Positions 1 through 8,640 of a stretch of 64,000 bases of DNA are shown one piece after another. Position numbers and translations under genes: made by a program. The DNA lies in NCBI GenBank assembly GCA_037045455.1, contig JBAOIN010000005.1, positions 62,001 to 126,000 on the forward strand, in the 5' to 3' direction. The DNA comes from JADKAV01 sp037045455 (GTDB lineage Bacteria > Actinomycetota > Actinomycetes > S36-B12 > UBA10799). A model generated the notes under the pieces. It did not search any database. It was not told the origin of the DNA and was given only the letters and a program-made list of their open reading frames with translations. How positions within the stretch are numbered: position 1 is the first letter of the stretch; each line of letters starts with the position of its first letter.

Positions 1-1
1 C

Positions 2-1081
2 AACGAGGACTCCGTCGAGGATGTTGTCGTTTCTGAGGTCCAGCTCGGGATCACCAAGAAGACCACGGGCGCGAACCCGGTCGCGGCCGGCGAGAAGACC
101 CAGTTCACGATCACGGTGACAAACGCCGGTCCCGCGAAGGCGAAGAACGTGCAGGTCGTCGACGTGCTCGAACCGGGACTGCGGGCGACTGCCGCCACCG
201 GCAAGGACTGGAGTTGCGACGTCGGGACCGGCACCACCGTCACCTGCAAGCGGGCGGACTTCCCGGTGAAGGACTCCCCGTCCGACATCGTGGTCACTGC
301 CGCTGTGGACCAGGCAGTGCCGGGCGGCACCACGTTGAAGAACACGGCGACGGTGACCACCACCTCACCGCAGCCTGGTGGCGACCCGGACCCGGCGATC
401 TCCACGGTGGACGTCATCGCTAAGTCCGACCTCGCCATCGTCAAGACCCACCAAGGCGGGCCCTGGACGATCGGCAAGCAGGGCATCTGGCAGTTGAAGG
501 TGACGAACAACGGACCGTCGGACAACCCCGGCCCGCTCACCGTGACCGACCAACTGCCCCGCGGTAACGAGTTCGTCGCGGCCACTGGTGACGGCTGGGA
601 GTGCACTGCGGCCAATCGCATTGTGACCTGCACCCACCCGACCGGCTTGATCGTCGGTCAGTCCTCGGAGTTCTCGATCCGGGTGGACGTCGTCGCAGGC
701 GCCTTCCCCTCCGTCGTGAACCCGGCCGAGGTCACCTCGCCAATTCCGGACCCGAACCCGGACAACAACCGCACGTCCGATCAGGTCTCGGTCGAGAAGG
801 CCAAGCAGACCGCCAATCCGCTGCCGAAGGACCCCAGCGTCCTGCCGTCCAGCCAGACCAACCAGGGGCAGAAGATCCACACCAAGGTCCACTGCACCCC
901 GCTGAAGTCCTCGGCAGCTGGCGAGACGTCGTACTGCAAGGTCAAGCGCAGCAAGAACGGCACGATCCGGATCAAGATCGTCGGGCACCGGGCCATGCGG
1001 GTGACCGTGGTCCAGTTTGCGCGCGGCACTGCAGCCTACAAGCCGTGGAAGCGGGTGAAGAAGTACGTGCTGCGCCCGTAG
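2..1081 (+). CDS. DUF11-repeat surface protein, C-terminal part (5' end outside window)
   Basis: The reading frame is open from base 2, so this is the end of a larger extracellular protein. It contains at least two DUF11-type beta-sandwich repeats, recognised by T-V-T-N-x-G-P strands followed by D-x-L-x-x-G and a W-x-C...V-x-C-T pair. After a Pro/Gln-rich linker (roughly bases 800-880) comes a compact basic domain of about 65 residues with PLKSSAAGETSYC and a final YVLRP. The same terminal domain closes the giant vWA/DUF11 protein at 41607-46908, so it is probably a shared attachment or sorting module, which is inference. No LPXTG motif or terminal membrane helix is present. The stop is a TAG at 1079-1081. 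Confidence 0.8.
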   Translation, partial: NEDSVEDVVVSEVQLGITKKTTGANPVAAGEKTQFTITVTNAGPAKAKNVQVVDVLEPGLRATAATGKDWSCDVGTGTTVTCKRADFPVKDSPSDIVVTAAVDQAVPGGTTLKNTATVTTTSPQPGGDPDPAISTVDVIAKSDLAIVKTHQGGPWTIGKQGIWQLKVTNNGPSDNPGPLTVTDQLPRGNEFVAATGDGWECTAANRIVTCTHPTGLIVGQSSEFSIRVDVVAGAFPSVVNPAEVTSPIPDPNPDNNRTSDQVSVEKAKQTANPLPKDPSVLPSSQTNQGQKIHTKVHCTPLKSSAAGETSYCKVKRSKNGTIRIKIVGHRAMRVTVVQFARGTAAYKPWKRVKKYVLRP

Positions 1082-1089
1082 CGCTTCAA

Positions 1090-1168
1090 ATCGGTGAACG
1101 TTTCGGCAATCGGTGAACACAGAATGCCGTGAAACTGTGTTCACGGATTGCCGAGATGTTCACGGATT
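1090..1168. repeat. Family 1 intergenic palindrome, divergent copy
   Basis: Left arm has ATCGGTGAACG then AATCGGTGAACACAG; right arm mirrors it with CTGTGTTCACGGATT then GATGTTCACGGATT. The paired-motif layout and spacing match the four closer family 1 copies at 8533, 22867, 31276 and 56130, with CGGTGAAC replacing CGGTGAGC. It sits between two convergent genes, and the TGA stop of the methyltransferase (1160-1162) lies inside the right arm. It could act as a bidirectional terminator. Confidence 0.7.
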
Positions 1169-2506
1169 CGCGACGAACAGCCCGGACTGGCCGAGCGACT
1201 CGATCAACGCATCCAGGTCCGATCGCACCCGGTCGTCGGCCCGTACCCGCAACTCATCGGCGATCTGCGCGCGAGTGGTTTGCCCGTCCATGAGCGAAAC
1301 GGCAGTGCGGCTGAGCTCGTCCTCGAGCCGCAGGGTCTCGTGCCGAGCCGTGGTCACCAGCCCATCGGCGGCGGCCTGCTCCCGCATGTAGTCCACAACC
1401 CGGGGAGCAGCACCGGGCCGCACGCACGGCACCGGCCGGTACCGGACCTCGATGGCCCGGGCAGCGAGCATCTGCAGCCAGGCCGCGGGGTCGGTCTTCA
1501 GGTCTGACGCCTGGACGCAGCCCGGCCATGCAGCACCCAATCGCAACAGGTCGTCGCGCGTGGCCTGGTCGACGCTCACCTCCACGTCCCGTAACAACCG
1601 CAGACGTGACTGCTGACTGCGGGTCTGCAGGTGCTGGGCTGGCGCCGCAAGCCACAACTCGCCGAGAGCTTCCGCGTCGATCGGCCCTGCGGCATCGCGC
1701 GTCCAAAGGCTCTGCCGGAACGTGCGGTTGGACACGTAGTCCCACCACTGCTCACGCTCTATCTCACCGGTCGGCGCGTCCGCGACCGGACGCGCGAAGT
1801 CCGCGAGATGCGCCTCGCCCAGATATCCCAGCCCCACCTCAGAGGCGCGAGCAGCGAACTCGTCGAAGAAGACTGGATGGTGCTCGGCGGCGAGTTCGTC
1901 GTGGAGCAGCACATAGTCCGGTTTCGCCGACGTCCGTCGCGCGACGGCGCGCAGGATCTCGGCGTACTTGCCGGCCGCCTCCGCCTTCTCGACTACCCGC
2001 AGGAGGTTTCTGGCATCGGCAATACCGCTGGACTCCCGCAGCAGCATCTCGGCGACCATCGTGCGCAGGTGTGCCCCGGGCTTCACGTCGTAGGAGATGT
2101 ACGCAATCCCACGCGGGGCGAGGTTGCGCGCCACGCATTCCAGCAGGTCCTGGGGGCGCGGAATCCAGGAGTAGACGCCGTGGGCGATGACGTAGTCGAA
2201 CCCGCCCTGGTCGAAGTCGCGCAGATCGGCCTGCACGACGGTCAAGTTGGGCAGCGCGGCTACCGCGTCCTGGGCACGAGCCACCGCGGCGGCAGACAGG
2301 TCGATTCCCACGAACGCGGCGTCCGGGGCATACGCGGCCAGGGCGGCCAGATTCCCGGCGTCGGAACAACCGATCTCCAGCACGCGAGCCATCTGCGGAT
2401 CCGCCGGCTCCAGACCACGCAGATGCGCGATGACCGCCATCCGGTCCGGCTGGGTCTGTCCCAGCGGGACACTGGGGTAGGCGACCTCGTCGTACGAAGC
2501 GCTCAC
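1160..2506 (-). CDS. SAM-dependent methyltransferase with methyltransferase regulatory domain
   Basis: 448 residues. The N-terminal third is a class I methyltransferase: motif I VLEIGCSDAGNL near residue 42, acidic VGIDLS about 22 residues later, and IAHGVYSWIP further on. The SYDEVAYPS...QTQPDR opening and the HGVYSWIP block are hallmarks of the family that carries a methyltransferase regulatory domain (PF10119-like) after the catalytic domain. The C-terminal half fits that regulatory region plus a helical tail. The substrate is unknown. The GTG start at 2506 overlaps the stop of the upstream Hcp-like gene (GTGA), so the two are probably translationally coupled. The stop lies inside the palindrome at 1090-1168. 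Confidence 0.85.
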   Translation of the reverse strand: MSASYDEVAYPSVPLGQTQPDRMAVIAHLRGLEPADPQMARVLEIGCSDAGNLAALAAYAPDAAFVGIDLSAAAVARAQDAVAALPNLTVVQADLRDFDQGGFDYVIAHGVYSWIPRPQDLLECVARNLAPRGIAYISYDVKPGAHLRTMVAEMLLRESSGIADARNLLRVVEKAEAAGKYAEILRAVARRTSAKPDYVLLHDELAAEHHPVFFDEFAARASEVGLGYLGEAHLADFARPVADAPTGEIEREQWWDYVSNRTFRQSLWTRDAAGPIDAEALGELWLAAPAQHLQTRSQQSRLRLLRDVEVSVDQATRDDLLRLGAAWPGCVQASDLKTDPAAWLQMLAARAIEVRYRPVPCVRPGAAPRVVDYMREQAAADGLVTTARHETLRLEDELSRTAVSLMDGQTTRAQIADELRVRADDRVRSDLDALIESLGQSGLFVANP

Positions 2507-3786
2507 TTGGTCAGGGTCACGCTCACCGGCGCTGCTGCGCTCCCGTCCTTGTTCTGCGCGTAGTAGCTCAAGGTCGCGGAGTCGTAGGAGATCGCCAGGT
2601 CGTCGTGGCGCGGACCCCCTCGTCCGCCCGTGCGCATCTCCGCCACCTTCGGCCCCGTGAAGCTCAACTCGTAGAGCCGGGTGGGATAGGTACCGGTCCG
2701 CACCATGCTGACCTGCGCACCCGTGGCCTCTGCACCACTGGCCACGAGTTGCTGCAGCACAGCGGTGGCCTGGTCGCCCCGCTTGGACAGGAATACGGAA
2801 GTGTACGAAGGCTTCCCGGTCGCTCGAGAGGCGCCGAAGCAGACCGACTGGATGCCCATCTCCCCTTCGTGCTTGGCCACCTGCGAGCCGCCGGTGACTC
2901 CGGTGATCTTGAGGAATCCGTCGTACTGTGGCGCGTTCACAGGGTCCGCTGTCGTCGTCATGCCATCGCAGACCGGGACCGTCTGATCGCTGGTAGCGGG
3001 TGCGTCGAGGGTCACCGGCGTCCCCGGCGTCCAGGTCCCCCCAGCGCCTTGCGTGTAGGGGGTCATAGTGACTGAGGACCAGGAGAAGGACACGTCCTCG
3101 GCCGATGAGTCGTGCCCGCCGAAGCGGAATCCCGCCGCCTTGACACCGGTGAAGGCATACCTGTTCATGACGGTGCTGTCGTTGCCCTGGGGATGCACCG
3201 TGACCTGAGCCGTCGCAATCTCGGTGTCGTCGGCGAGGCTTTGCAGGATTGCGATGCTTGAGCTGTCCGGGGTCTTCTCCACAGTGAAGATCCCGGCGTC
3301 GGGGGACGTGGCGCCGCCCATGCAGAACGAGGAGATGTCGATCTCGCCCTTGTGCTTGGCGGAAACGGTATCGCCCGGAATGCCGTCGAGCTTCAGGAAC
3401 GCCACGAGGCTGGAATCCCCGTCCTGCTTGCTCACGCCCAATGTGTCGCAGACCAGCGCCGGCAGCGTGACGCTGGGACCCGCGGGACCTTGCGGCCCTT
3501 CCGGACCTTGCGGCCCCTGCGGACCCTGAACGCCCTGTTCACCTTTCGCACCCGGGACGCCCTGCGCACCGGGTGCTCCGGTCGGGCCCTGCTTGTTCCA
3601 GCTGACGATGTCGCTCTTCGGGCACTTCGACGGCTTCGAGGTGCCGACGTCGGTCAGCCGGCCCTTCTTCAAGCACGCATAGAAGACGTCGTCATCTGCG
3701 GTCTTGGCTGCGTATGCTGCGATTCCCGAGGCACCGAGAATGAGCCCAACGGCCGCAATCGGTGCAGCCCGTTCCAGTCGTGCCAT
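2503..3786 (-). CDS. Secreted collagen-like protein with two Hcp-like (T6SS tube-fold) domains
   Basis: About 427 residues. It opens with a signal/anchor segment (ARLERAAPIAAVGLILGASG...). A cysteine-containing segment is followed by a collagen-like Gly-X-Y run, about 12 triplets (GPTGAPGAQGVPGAKGEQ onward). Then come two homologous beta-rich domains, each with LK-[LI]-x-G-[IV] near its start, KHKGEIDISSF or KHEGEMGIQSV, and a closing T-x-YY/PY-T strand. The KHKGEI block and order of strands match the Hcp family, whose members form type VI secretion tubes in Gram-negatives. No other T6SS gene is near, so this is probably a secreted adhesive or structural use of the fold. ATG at 3786 is preferred because AGGTGA sits just upstream; the frame also contains GTG at 3795. 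Confidence 0.75.
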   Translation of the reverse strand: MARLERAAPIAAVGLILGASGIAAYAAKTADDDVFYACLKKGRLTDVGTSKPSKCPKSDIVSWNKQGPTGAPGAQGVPGAKGEQGVQGPQGPQGPEGPQGPAGPSVTLPALVCDTLGVSKQDGDSSLVAFLKLDGIPGDTVSAKHKGEIDISSFCMGGATSPDAGIFTVEKTPDSSSIAILQSLADDTEIATAQVTVHPQGNDSTVMNRYAFTGVKAAGFRFGGHDSSAEDVSFSWSSVTMTPYTQGAGGTWTPGTPVTLDAPATSDQTVPVCDGMTTTADPVNAPQYDGFLKITGVTGGSQVAKHEGEMGIQSVCFGASRATGKPSYTSVFLSKRGDQATAVLQQLVASGAEATGAQVSMVRTGTYPTRLYELSFTGPKVAEMRTGGRGGPRHDDLAISYDSATLSYYAQNKDGSAAAPVSVTLTK

Positions 3787-3892
3787 GTGAATCACCTCGC
3801 GCTCAGTGTGTCGTCACCGGAGAACCGGGTCAAGATCCGCCGTCACCCTTCGCTCAGGGAATAGTTGGGAGTTCAACAATGTTGTGTGAGGC

Positions 3893-4742
3893 ATGATCGC
3901 GTTCGACACTCTCGAGGCCGAAGCCCGCAGCAGGCAGGCCCAGCGCACCGCCTGGCAGGACGGGGATGAGCCGCTGCCCGCGCTCTACGTCAGCCACGGC
4001 GCGCCGCCGCTGTTCGAGGACGAGCCCTGGATGCGCCGAGCTGTTGGACTGGGCCGATGACCTGCCCACTCCGCGCGGCATCCTGATCGTGTCGCGCGCA
4101 TTGGGAGGCCGCACCGCTAAGCCTCAGCGCCGTCGCGCCAGCCAACGTGGTCTACGACTTCGGCGGCTTCGACCCGCGCTACTACCGGATGCGCTACGAC
4201 GACCCCGGCCGCGGAGGAACTCGCCGCACTGGTGCACAAGCGTCGTGCCCATCGCCGGTTCACCAGCACGCCTCGCGCGGACTCGATCACGGCGCTTGGG
4301 TACCGCTCAAGGTGATGTACCCGAACGCCGACATCCCCGTGCTGCAACTGAGTCTGCCGACCGAACGACCCGACGTCACTTGGTGCAACTCGGCGCGTCA
4401 CCTGCAGCGCCCTGCGCGAGCACGGCATCCTCGTGATCGGCTCCGGCTTCATGACCCACGGCCTGCCGTTCATCTGACCCCGGAGATGTTCTTCGGCAAC
4501 CAGATGCCCGGGCTGGAGTCACGCGAGTTCGACGCCTGGGCGGCCGAGGCCTTGTCGCGCAACGATCGTCGACGAACTCGCCGCTTTCCGCTAGCAATGC
4601 GCCGGGCCTGCCGTTCGCGCACCCGACCGTGGAGCACTTCACGCCGCTGTTCGTGACGCTCGGCGCCGCTGACGGTGCGATTGCGACGCCGATCGAGGGG
4701 TACGCGTTCGGTCTGTCCAAGCGCAGCCTGCAGGTGGCTTAA
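3893..4742 (+). pseudogene. LigB-type extradiol ring-cleavage dioxygenase (DODA-like), multiply frameshifted
   Basis: Segments of a class III extradiol dioxygenase appear in all three forward frames in correct order: ALYVSHGAPPLFED, LLDWADDLPTPRGILIVS, VVYDFGGFDPRYYRMRYDDP, LDHGAWVPLKVMYP, ADIPVLQLSLPT, HGILVIGSGFMTHGLPF, AHPTVEHFTPLFVTLGA and a terminal IEGYAFGLSKRSLQVA. The family binds Fe or Zn through the SHG, LDHG and HPTxEHF histidines, all still encoded. At least four small indels interrupt it, for example near 4030, so as given it cannot make a full product. It is either a recent pseudogene or an error-rich stretch. The end overlaps the convergent carbonic anhydrase stop by four bases. 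Confidence 0.75.
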
Positions 4743-5527
4743 CCCAGCACCTCACGCACGTGCACCGAGCGCACCAGGTCGAGGGCGAACTGCGGGAAAT
4801 CAGCAGGCGGAGCAAACAGCCCGTGCCGCCACTCCCGGCCCAGATCCGGGACCCCGACCAGCCGGCTCGCCAGGTGGTACACGCCGTAAACCACGTGCGT
4901 ACGCTCGCCGAACAGCCGGGCCAACGCTTCCGCGGTGGTCGCAGCATTGAGCACCACCGCCGCGTCCAGCACCGCTGAGCGGAAGCCCGGGCGCTGCGCA
5001 ACGTTCTCACCGAAGTGACCGCGCAGCGCGACGTCTGCTGACCGCACGCTCGGCAGGACTGCGTCCACGATGCTGCGCAACGGCAGCCGGGCGGACAGTG
5101 CGAGATGGTCCTGCGGCGTGAGGTAGGCGTCAACGGCCGCCGATACGGCGCCACAGCCGGTGTGCCCGACCACCGCAATCGCCCGCAGCGATTCCAGCCG
5201 TTCCACCGCGAAGTCCAGACTGCCCAACGTCTCGTCGCCCAGCACGTTGCCGGCTACCCGCACGACGAACAGGTCGTTGGCAGGTTGCGAGAACACCAAT
5301 TCCAGCGGCACCCGGGCGTCGGCACACCCGAGCACTGCGGCCATCGGTGCCTGCGGATGCTCGCCACCGAGACCGAGTTCCTCCGCGGACACCGGGATCA
5401 CGCACTTCTGCGTGCGATCGAGGTCGGCGAAGAACCGATTGCCACGCTGCAGGGTGAACACCGCCTCCTCGCCCGTCGCCGGCGCGGGCATCTGCTCGCC
5501 GGGTTCAACCCGCCAGGTGATTTCCAC
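4739..5527 (-). CDS. Beta-class carbonic anhydrase
   Basis: 262 residues. It interconverts CO2 and bicarbonate in the cytoplasm using a zinc site. The beta-class signature is intact: CADARVP supplies the first Cys and the Asp-Arg dyad, and HTGCGA supplies His and the second Cys. NDLFVVRVAGN and GSLDFAVERL flank these as in the family. The gene starts with GTG and lies 10 bases after the MFS transporter stop, so they probably share a transcript. The N-terminus (about 30 residues before TLQRGNRFF) is longer than the core and has no signal peptide. Confidence 0.92.
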   Translation of the reverse strand: MEITWRVEPGEQMPAPATGEEAVFTLQRGNRFFADLDRTQKCVIPVSAEELGLGGEHPQAPMAAVLGCADARVPLELVFSQPANDLFVVRVAGNVLGDETLGSLDFAVERLESLRAIAVVGHTGCGAVSAAVDAYLTPQDHLALSARLPLRSIVDAVLPSVRSADVALRGHFGENVAQRPGFRSAVLDAAVVLNAATTAEALARLFGERTHVVYGVYHLASRLVGVPDLGREWRHGLFAPPADFPQFALDLVRSVHVREVLG

Positions 5528-5537
5528 GTCTTCGAGG

Positions 5538-7049
5538 CTAGTGCGCGACCATCTCGTTGACCGCCTCGGAACGTCCCGGCAGCAGGCGGTAGGTCACCAC
5601 CGCGCCCACGATCAGGACCGCCGCCCCCACCCACGTCGTCACCTGCAACGCGTGCGTGAACGCCACGTGGACGGCATCGGTGAGCGATGCAGCCAAGTCG
5701 TCTGGCAGTCCCGCCATCGCTTCGAACGCCTCCCCCGGCGACTCGTTGGCCGCCTCCCGAACCCCTGCCGGAAGCCCGGCAGGGGGGTTCAGCGTTCCCT
5801 GATACACGGCGGTCAGGATGCTTCCGAGCAGCGCTATCCCCAGGGCTGTGCCCAGTTCGTAGCCGGTCTCCGACACCGCCGACGCCGCCCCCGCCCGGTC
5901 CTTCGGAGCGACCGCGAGCACGGTGTCGGACGCGATGGTCAGCGCGACCCCGTCCCCCGCACCGATCAGGACGAGCGGCACGGCGAACGCGAGGTAGTGG
6001 CTGTCGTCGAGTGCGAAGGCGATCGCCGCCATCCCGATCCCGATGGCCAGCAGGCCAACCGCCGTGACCGGACCGCGGCCGAAGCGCCGCATGATGCGCC
6101 CGGCGGCAAGCGCTGCCACGAGCGCGGCCAGAGTTGCGGGCAGTTCGAACAACCCAGCCGCCAGCGGCTCCAGCCCCTTGATGAACTGCAGGTACTGCGA
6201 GAAGAAGAACAATGCGCCGGCCAGGCCGAACACTGACAGCAGCATGCCGAGGACTGCGCCGCTGAACGGGCCGGACGCGAACAACCGCACGTCGACCAGC
6301 GGATGCTCGAGACGGCGTTGGCGCAGGACGAACCAGACCAATGCGGCTACCCCTATTGCGCCCACGACGACGTACTCGGGTGCGAACCCGCGGATGGCCA
6401 TTTCCTTGATCGCGTAGACGACACTGAGGATCCCGACCATGGACAGCACCACCGACAGTACGTCCAGCGGACCGGGATTCGGGTCGCGCGATTCCCGCAG
6501 TGTCGGTAGGCCGATGATCAGCACGAGAGCCATGATCGGGACGTTCACCAGGAACACCGAACCCCACCAGTAGTGCTGCAACAGCACGCCGCCGAACAAG
6601 GGGCCAGCGGCAGCACCGGCGGCGCCCATCGCGCTCCAGACCCCGATCGCGAACGACCGTTCCGCAGCATCGGTGAACGTCGACCGCATGAGGGCCAACG
6701 TCGAGGGCATGAGCGTGGCGCCGGCGACGCCGAGCAGCGCGCGCCACAGGATCAGCCACTGCGCTGTGGGAGCGTAAGCCGCGGCGATGCTCAATACCGC
6801 GAACATGGTGCCGCCGATCAAGAGCAGGCGTTTGCGTCCGACCCGGTCGCCGACATTGCCCATCGTGATGAGCAGACCGGCCAGCACGAACGAGTAGATG
6901 TCGCCGATCCACAGCACCTCGCCCGCGGTCGGCTGCAGATCCCGCACGATGCTCGGCGTGGCCAGGCTGAGCACCGTCCCGTCGACAGCCACGAGGAAGA
7001 TGGCCAGCGACATGGCCGTCAACGCCCACCAGCGACGTGGATCCTTCAC
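5538..7049 (-). CDS. MFS drug/proton antiporter, DHA2 family (14 TM)
   Basis: 503 residues, the usual length for 14-helix DHA2 exporters (QacA/SmvA/EmrB type). Motif C-like and motif A-like signatures are visible: FLVAVDGTVLSLATPSI in helix 1, LWIGDIYSF in helix 2 and GNVGDRVGRKRLLLIGG in loop 2-3. VWIGDIYSFxLAGLLxTMG is typical of the QacA/SmvA subgroup, which exports cationic biocides. The substrate is inferred only from this subgroup. It starts with GTG at 7049 and is followed after 10 bases by the carbonic anhydrase. Confidence 0.88.
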   Translation of the reverse strand: MKDPRRWWALTAMSLAIFLVAVDGTVLSLATPSIVRDLQPTAGEVLWIGDIYSFVLAGLLITMGNVGDRVGRKRLLLIGGTMFAVLSIAAAYAPTAQWLILWRALLGVAGATLMPSTLALMRSTFTDAAERSFAIGVWSAMGAAGAAAGPLFGGVLLQHYWWGSVFLVNVPIMALVLIIGLPTLRESRDPNPGPLDVLSVVLSMVGILSVVYAIKEMAIRGFAPEYVVVGAIGVAALVWFVLRQRRLEHPLVDVRLFASGPFSGAVLGMLLSVFGLAGALFFFSQYLQFIKGLEPLAAGLFELPATLAALVAALAAGRIMRRFGRGPVTAVGLLAIGIGMAAIAFALDDSHYLAFAVPLVLIGAGDGVALTIASDTVLAVAPKDRAGAASAVSETGYELGTALGIALLGSILTAVYQGTLNPPAGLPAGVREAANESPGEAFEAMAGLPDDLAASLTDAVHVAFTHALQVTTWVGAAVLIVGAVVTYRLLPGRSEAVNEMVAH

Positions 7050-7083
7050 CCGCAGCAGGCTACGGGGAGTTGGCGGTTGATCG

Positions 7084-7404
7084 TCAGCTGGGCGAAGGCG
7101 TCGGGGTCGGCGTGGGCTCCACAGGCGGCACTTCGTTGACGACCCGGGCCTTCACGAGCTTGCCCTCGTGGACCGTGACGGTGCGCTTGGTGGACTTGCA
7201 GGTCTTGGGCTTCACCACGATGCGGTACTTCCCCGTGGGCAGTTCAGTGCGCCCGGAGACGGACTTCTTGTACGGACCCTTCACCACGCGCGCGAGACAG
7301 CCCTCATCGACGGTGATTCGCGCAAAACCGGTCGGGATCGGCGAGGCGGCGGCAGGGACGCTCGCCAAGCCGAGGACCAATCCGGCAACGATCATCCTGC
7401 GCAT
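7084..7404 (-). CDS. Small secreted protein with Pro/Thr tail
   Basis: 106 residues. The N-terminus MRRMIVAGLVLGLASVPAAASP is a clear Sec signal peptide with an AAA-S cleavage region. The mature part is a small beta-rich domain with two cysteines (EGCLARVVKGP and KPKTCKSTKR), ending in a disordered PTPTPTPSPS tail. Its pattern of PTGKYRIVVKP and TVTVHEGKLVKARVV recalls PEGA-like small extracellular beta domains, but I do not recognise the family. It is divergently transcribed from the pore-like membrane gene, 38 bases apart. Confidence 0.7.
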   Translation of the reverse strand: MRRMIVAGLVLGLASVPAAASPIPTGFARITVDEGCLARVVKGPYKKSVSGRTELPTGKYRIVVKPKTCKSTKRTVTVHEGKLVKARVVNEVPPVEPTPTPTPSPS

Positions 7405-7442
7405 GGCTCAAGCGTACGCCCGGTTCTGGCTAATGTGATCAG

Positions 7443-8519
7443 GTGCGCATCCTGGCCCTCGTCGCAGGAATGGCCCTCTGGCTCGCCGCCGTCTCGTCAG
7501 TGATGCGCACGCTCATCCACTCCCGCGGCAGTTCCGGACTGAACCGGGTCAAGAACTCCGCGCTGCTCGGGCTGTTCCGGCTGATCGCCCGGCGTGGCGA
7601 CTACTTCTTCCGGGATCGCGTGCTGTCGTGGTTCGCACCGGTCGCGATCGTGACGTCACTGATCATGTGGCTGCTGATGTTCTTTCTGGCCTACGGGCTC
7701 ATCATGTACTCGACCACGACGCTGCCGTTCATGACGCAGTTGCGGGAGGCCGGATCCAGCCTGTTCACGCTCGGCTACGCCAGCACCGATCGCGCGACGC
7801 TGACGGCGATGGACTTCGTGGCCGCCGCCACGGGCCCCATCGTCATCGGCCTGCTGATCGGCTATTTGCCGACGTTCTACTCGGCCTACCAGCGGCGGGA
7901 GAGCGAAGCCACCGTGCTGCTCGGTCGAGGCGGGGAGCCGAACTGGGCACCGGAGCTATTGCGCCGGCATGCACTGGTGCGCAACATCGACCGGCTGGAT
8001 TCGCTGTGGCCGGCGTGGGAGCGTTGGGCCGCCGAGGTGGGTGAGAGCCACACGAACTTCCCGGTCCTGATCCACATGCGCTCGGCCCGGCCGTACCGCA
8101 ACTGGCTCATCTCGCTGCTGTGCATCATGGACACCGCCGCCATGCACCTGTCGCTCAACCCGCAGCAGTCACAGGGCGCGGCCCGGGTCGCGTTGCGGCA
8201 GGGGATCGTGTGTTTGCAGGAGTTGGGCAAAGTGCTGCGGATCCCCTACGACCCGGACCCGTTGCCGGAGACGCCGACGGCCGTCACTGTGGAGGACTGG
8301 CTGGAGGCGTGCCGGATGGTCACCGATGCCGGGTACACCTGCCAGCGCGATCCGAACGAGGCCTACCTGCACTTCCGCGGCTGGCGGGCCAACTATGAGG
8401 CCCTCGCTTTCGCTATCGCGGCGGAAATCGACGCGGTGCCGGCGCCATGGAGCGGACCTCGGACCCCGCCGTTGCCTGTGGTGTACCCGGACCGGCAGCC
8501 GAACCGTCGGCCTAGTTGA
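7443..8519 (+). CDS. Membrane protein with ion-channel-like pore segment
   Basis: 358 residues. Helix 1 lies at the N-terminus (ILALVAGMALWLAAVSSV). A second hydrophobic segment (IVTSLIMWLLMFFLAYGLI) and a third (AATGPIVIGLLIGYLPTFYSAY) bracket a stretch reading AGSSLFTLGYAST. This resembles the pore helix and filter region of two-TM potassium channels, but the filter G-Y-G is not strict (LGYAS). The remaining 220 residues are cytoplasmic and helical with conserved-looking H, R and W residues. Function is unknown; a channel role is inference. GTG at 7443 begins just after the divergent promoter region; ATG at 7470 is an alternative. Confidence 0.6.
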   Translation: MRILALVAGMALWLAAVSSVMRTLIHSRGSSGLNRVKNSALLGLFRLIARRGDYFFRDRVLSWFAPVAIVTSLIMWLLMFFLAYGLIMYSTTTLPFMTQLREAGSSLFTLGYASTDRATLTAMDFVAAATGPIVIGLLIGYLPTFYSAYQRRESEATVLLGRGGEPNWAPELLRRHALVRNIDRLDSLWPAWERWAAEVGESHTNFPVLIHMRSARPYRNWLISLLCIMDTAAMHLSLNPQQSQGAARVALRQGIVCLQELGKVLRIPYDPDPLPETPTAVTVEDWLEACRMVTDAGYTCQRDPNEAYLHFRGWRANYEALAFAIAAEIDAVPAPWSGPRTPPLPVVYPDRQPNRRPS

Positions 8520-8532
8520 GCACCGCCGACCC

Positions 8533-8619
8533 ATCCGTGAGCATGCCGGGCATCCGTTAGCGCCGCGGGCCGGGTTTTGGCGCACGGGATGCTCACCGAT
8601 GCCCAGAGTGCTCACCGAT
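8533..8619. repeat. Family 1 intergenic palindrome, copy A
   Basis: 87-bp imperfect inverted repeat between convergent genes. Left arm: ATCCGTGAGCATGCCGGGC then ATCCGTTAGC. A G-rich centre (GGGCCGGGTTTTGG) follows. Right arm: GCTCACCGATGCCC then GAGTGCTCACCGAT. Each arm contains two copies of the 8-mer CSGTKAGC spaced 19 bases. The same layout recurs at 22867, 31276 and (reversed) 56130. Confidence 0.9.
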
Positions 8620-8640
8620 TGGCGTAGTAAGCATTCCTGG

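Noticed and set aside
365..1144. 259-codon minus-strand open frame under the DUF11 gene
   Set aside because: Antisense shadow created by high G+C; low-complexity Arg/Val composition and no domain.
2503..3786. A type VI secretion locus
   Set aside because: Only the Hcp-like domains are present; no sheath, ClpV, VgrG or membrane-complex gene is nearby, and the host is Gram-positive.
5398..7029. 543-codon frame overlapping the MFS and carbonic anhydrase genes
   Set aside because: Arg/Gly-rich shadow in another frame of the same strand; the MFS and carbonic anhydrase frames are clearly real.
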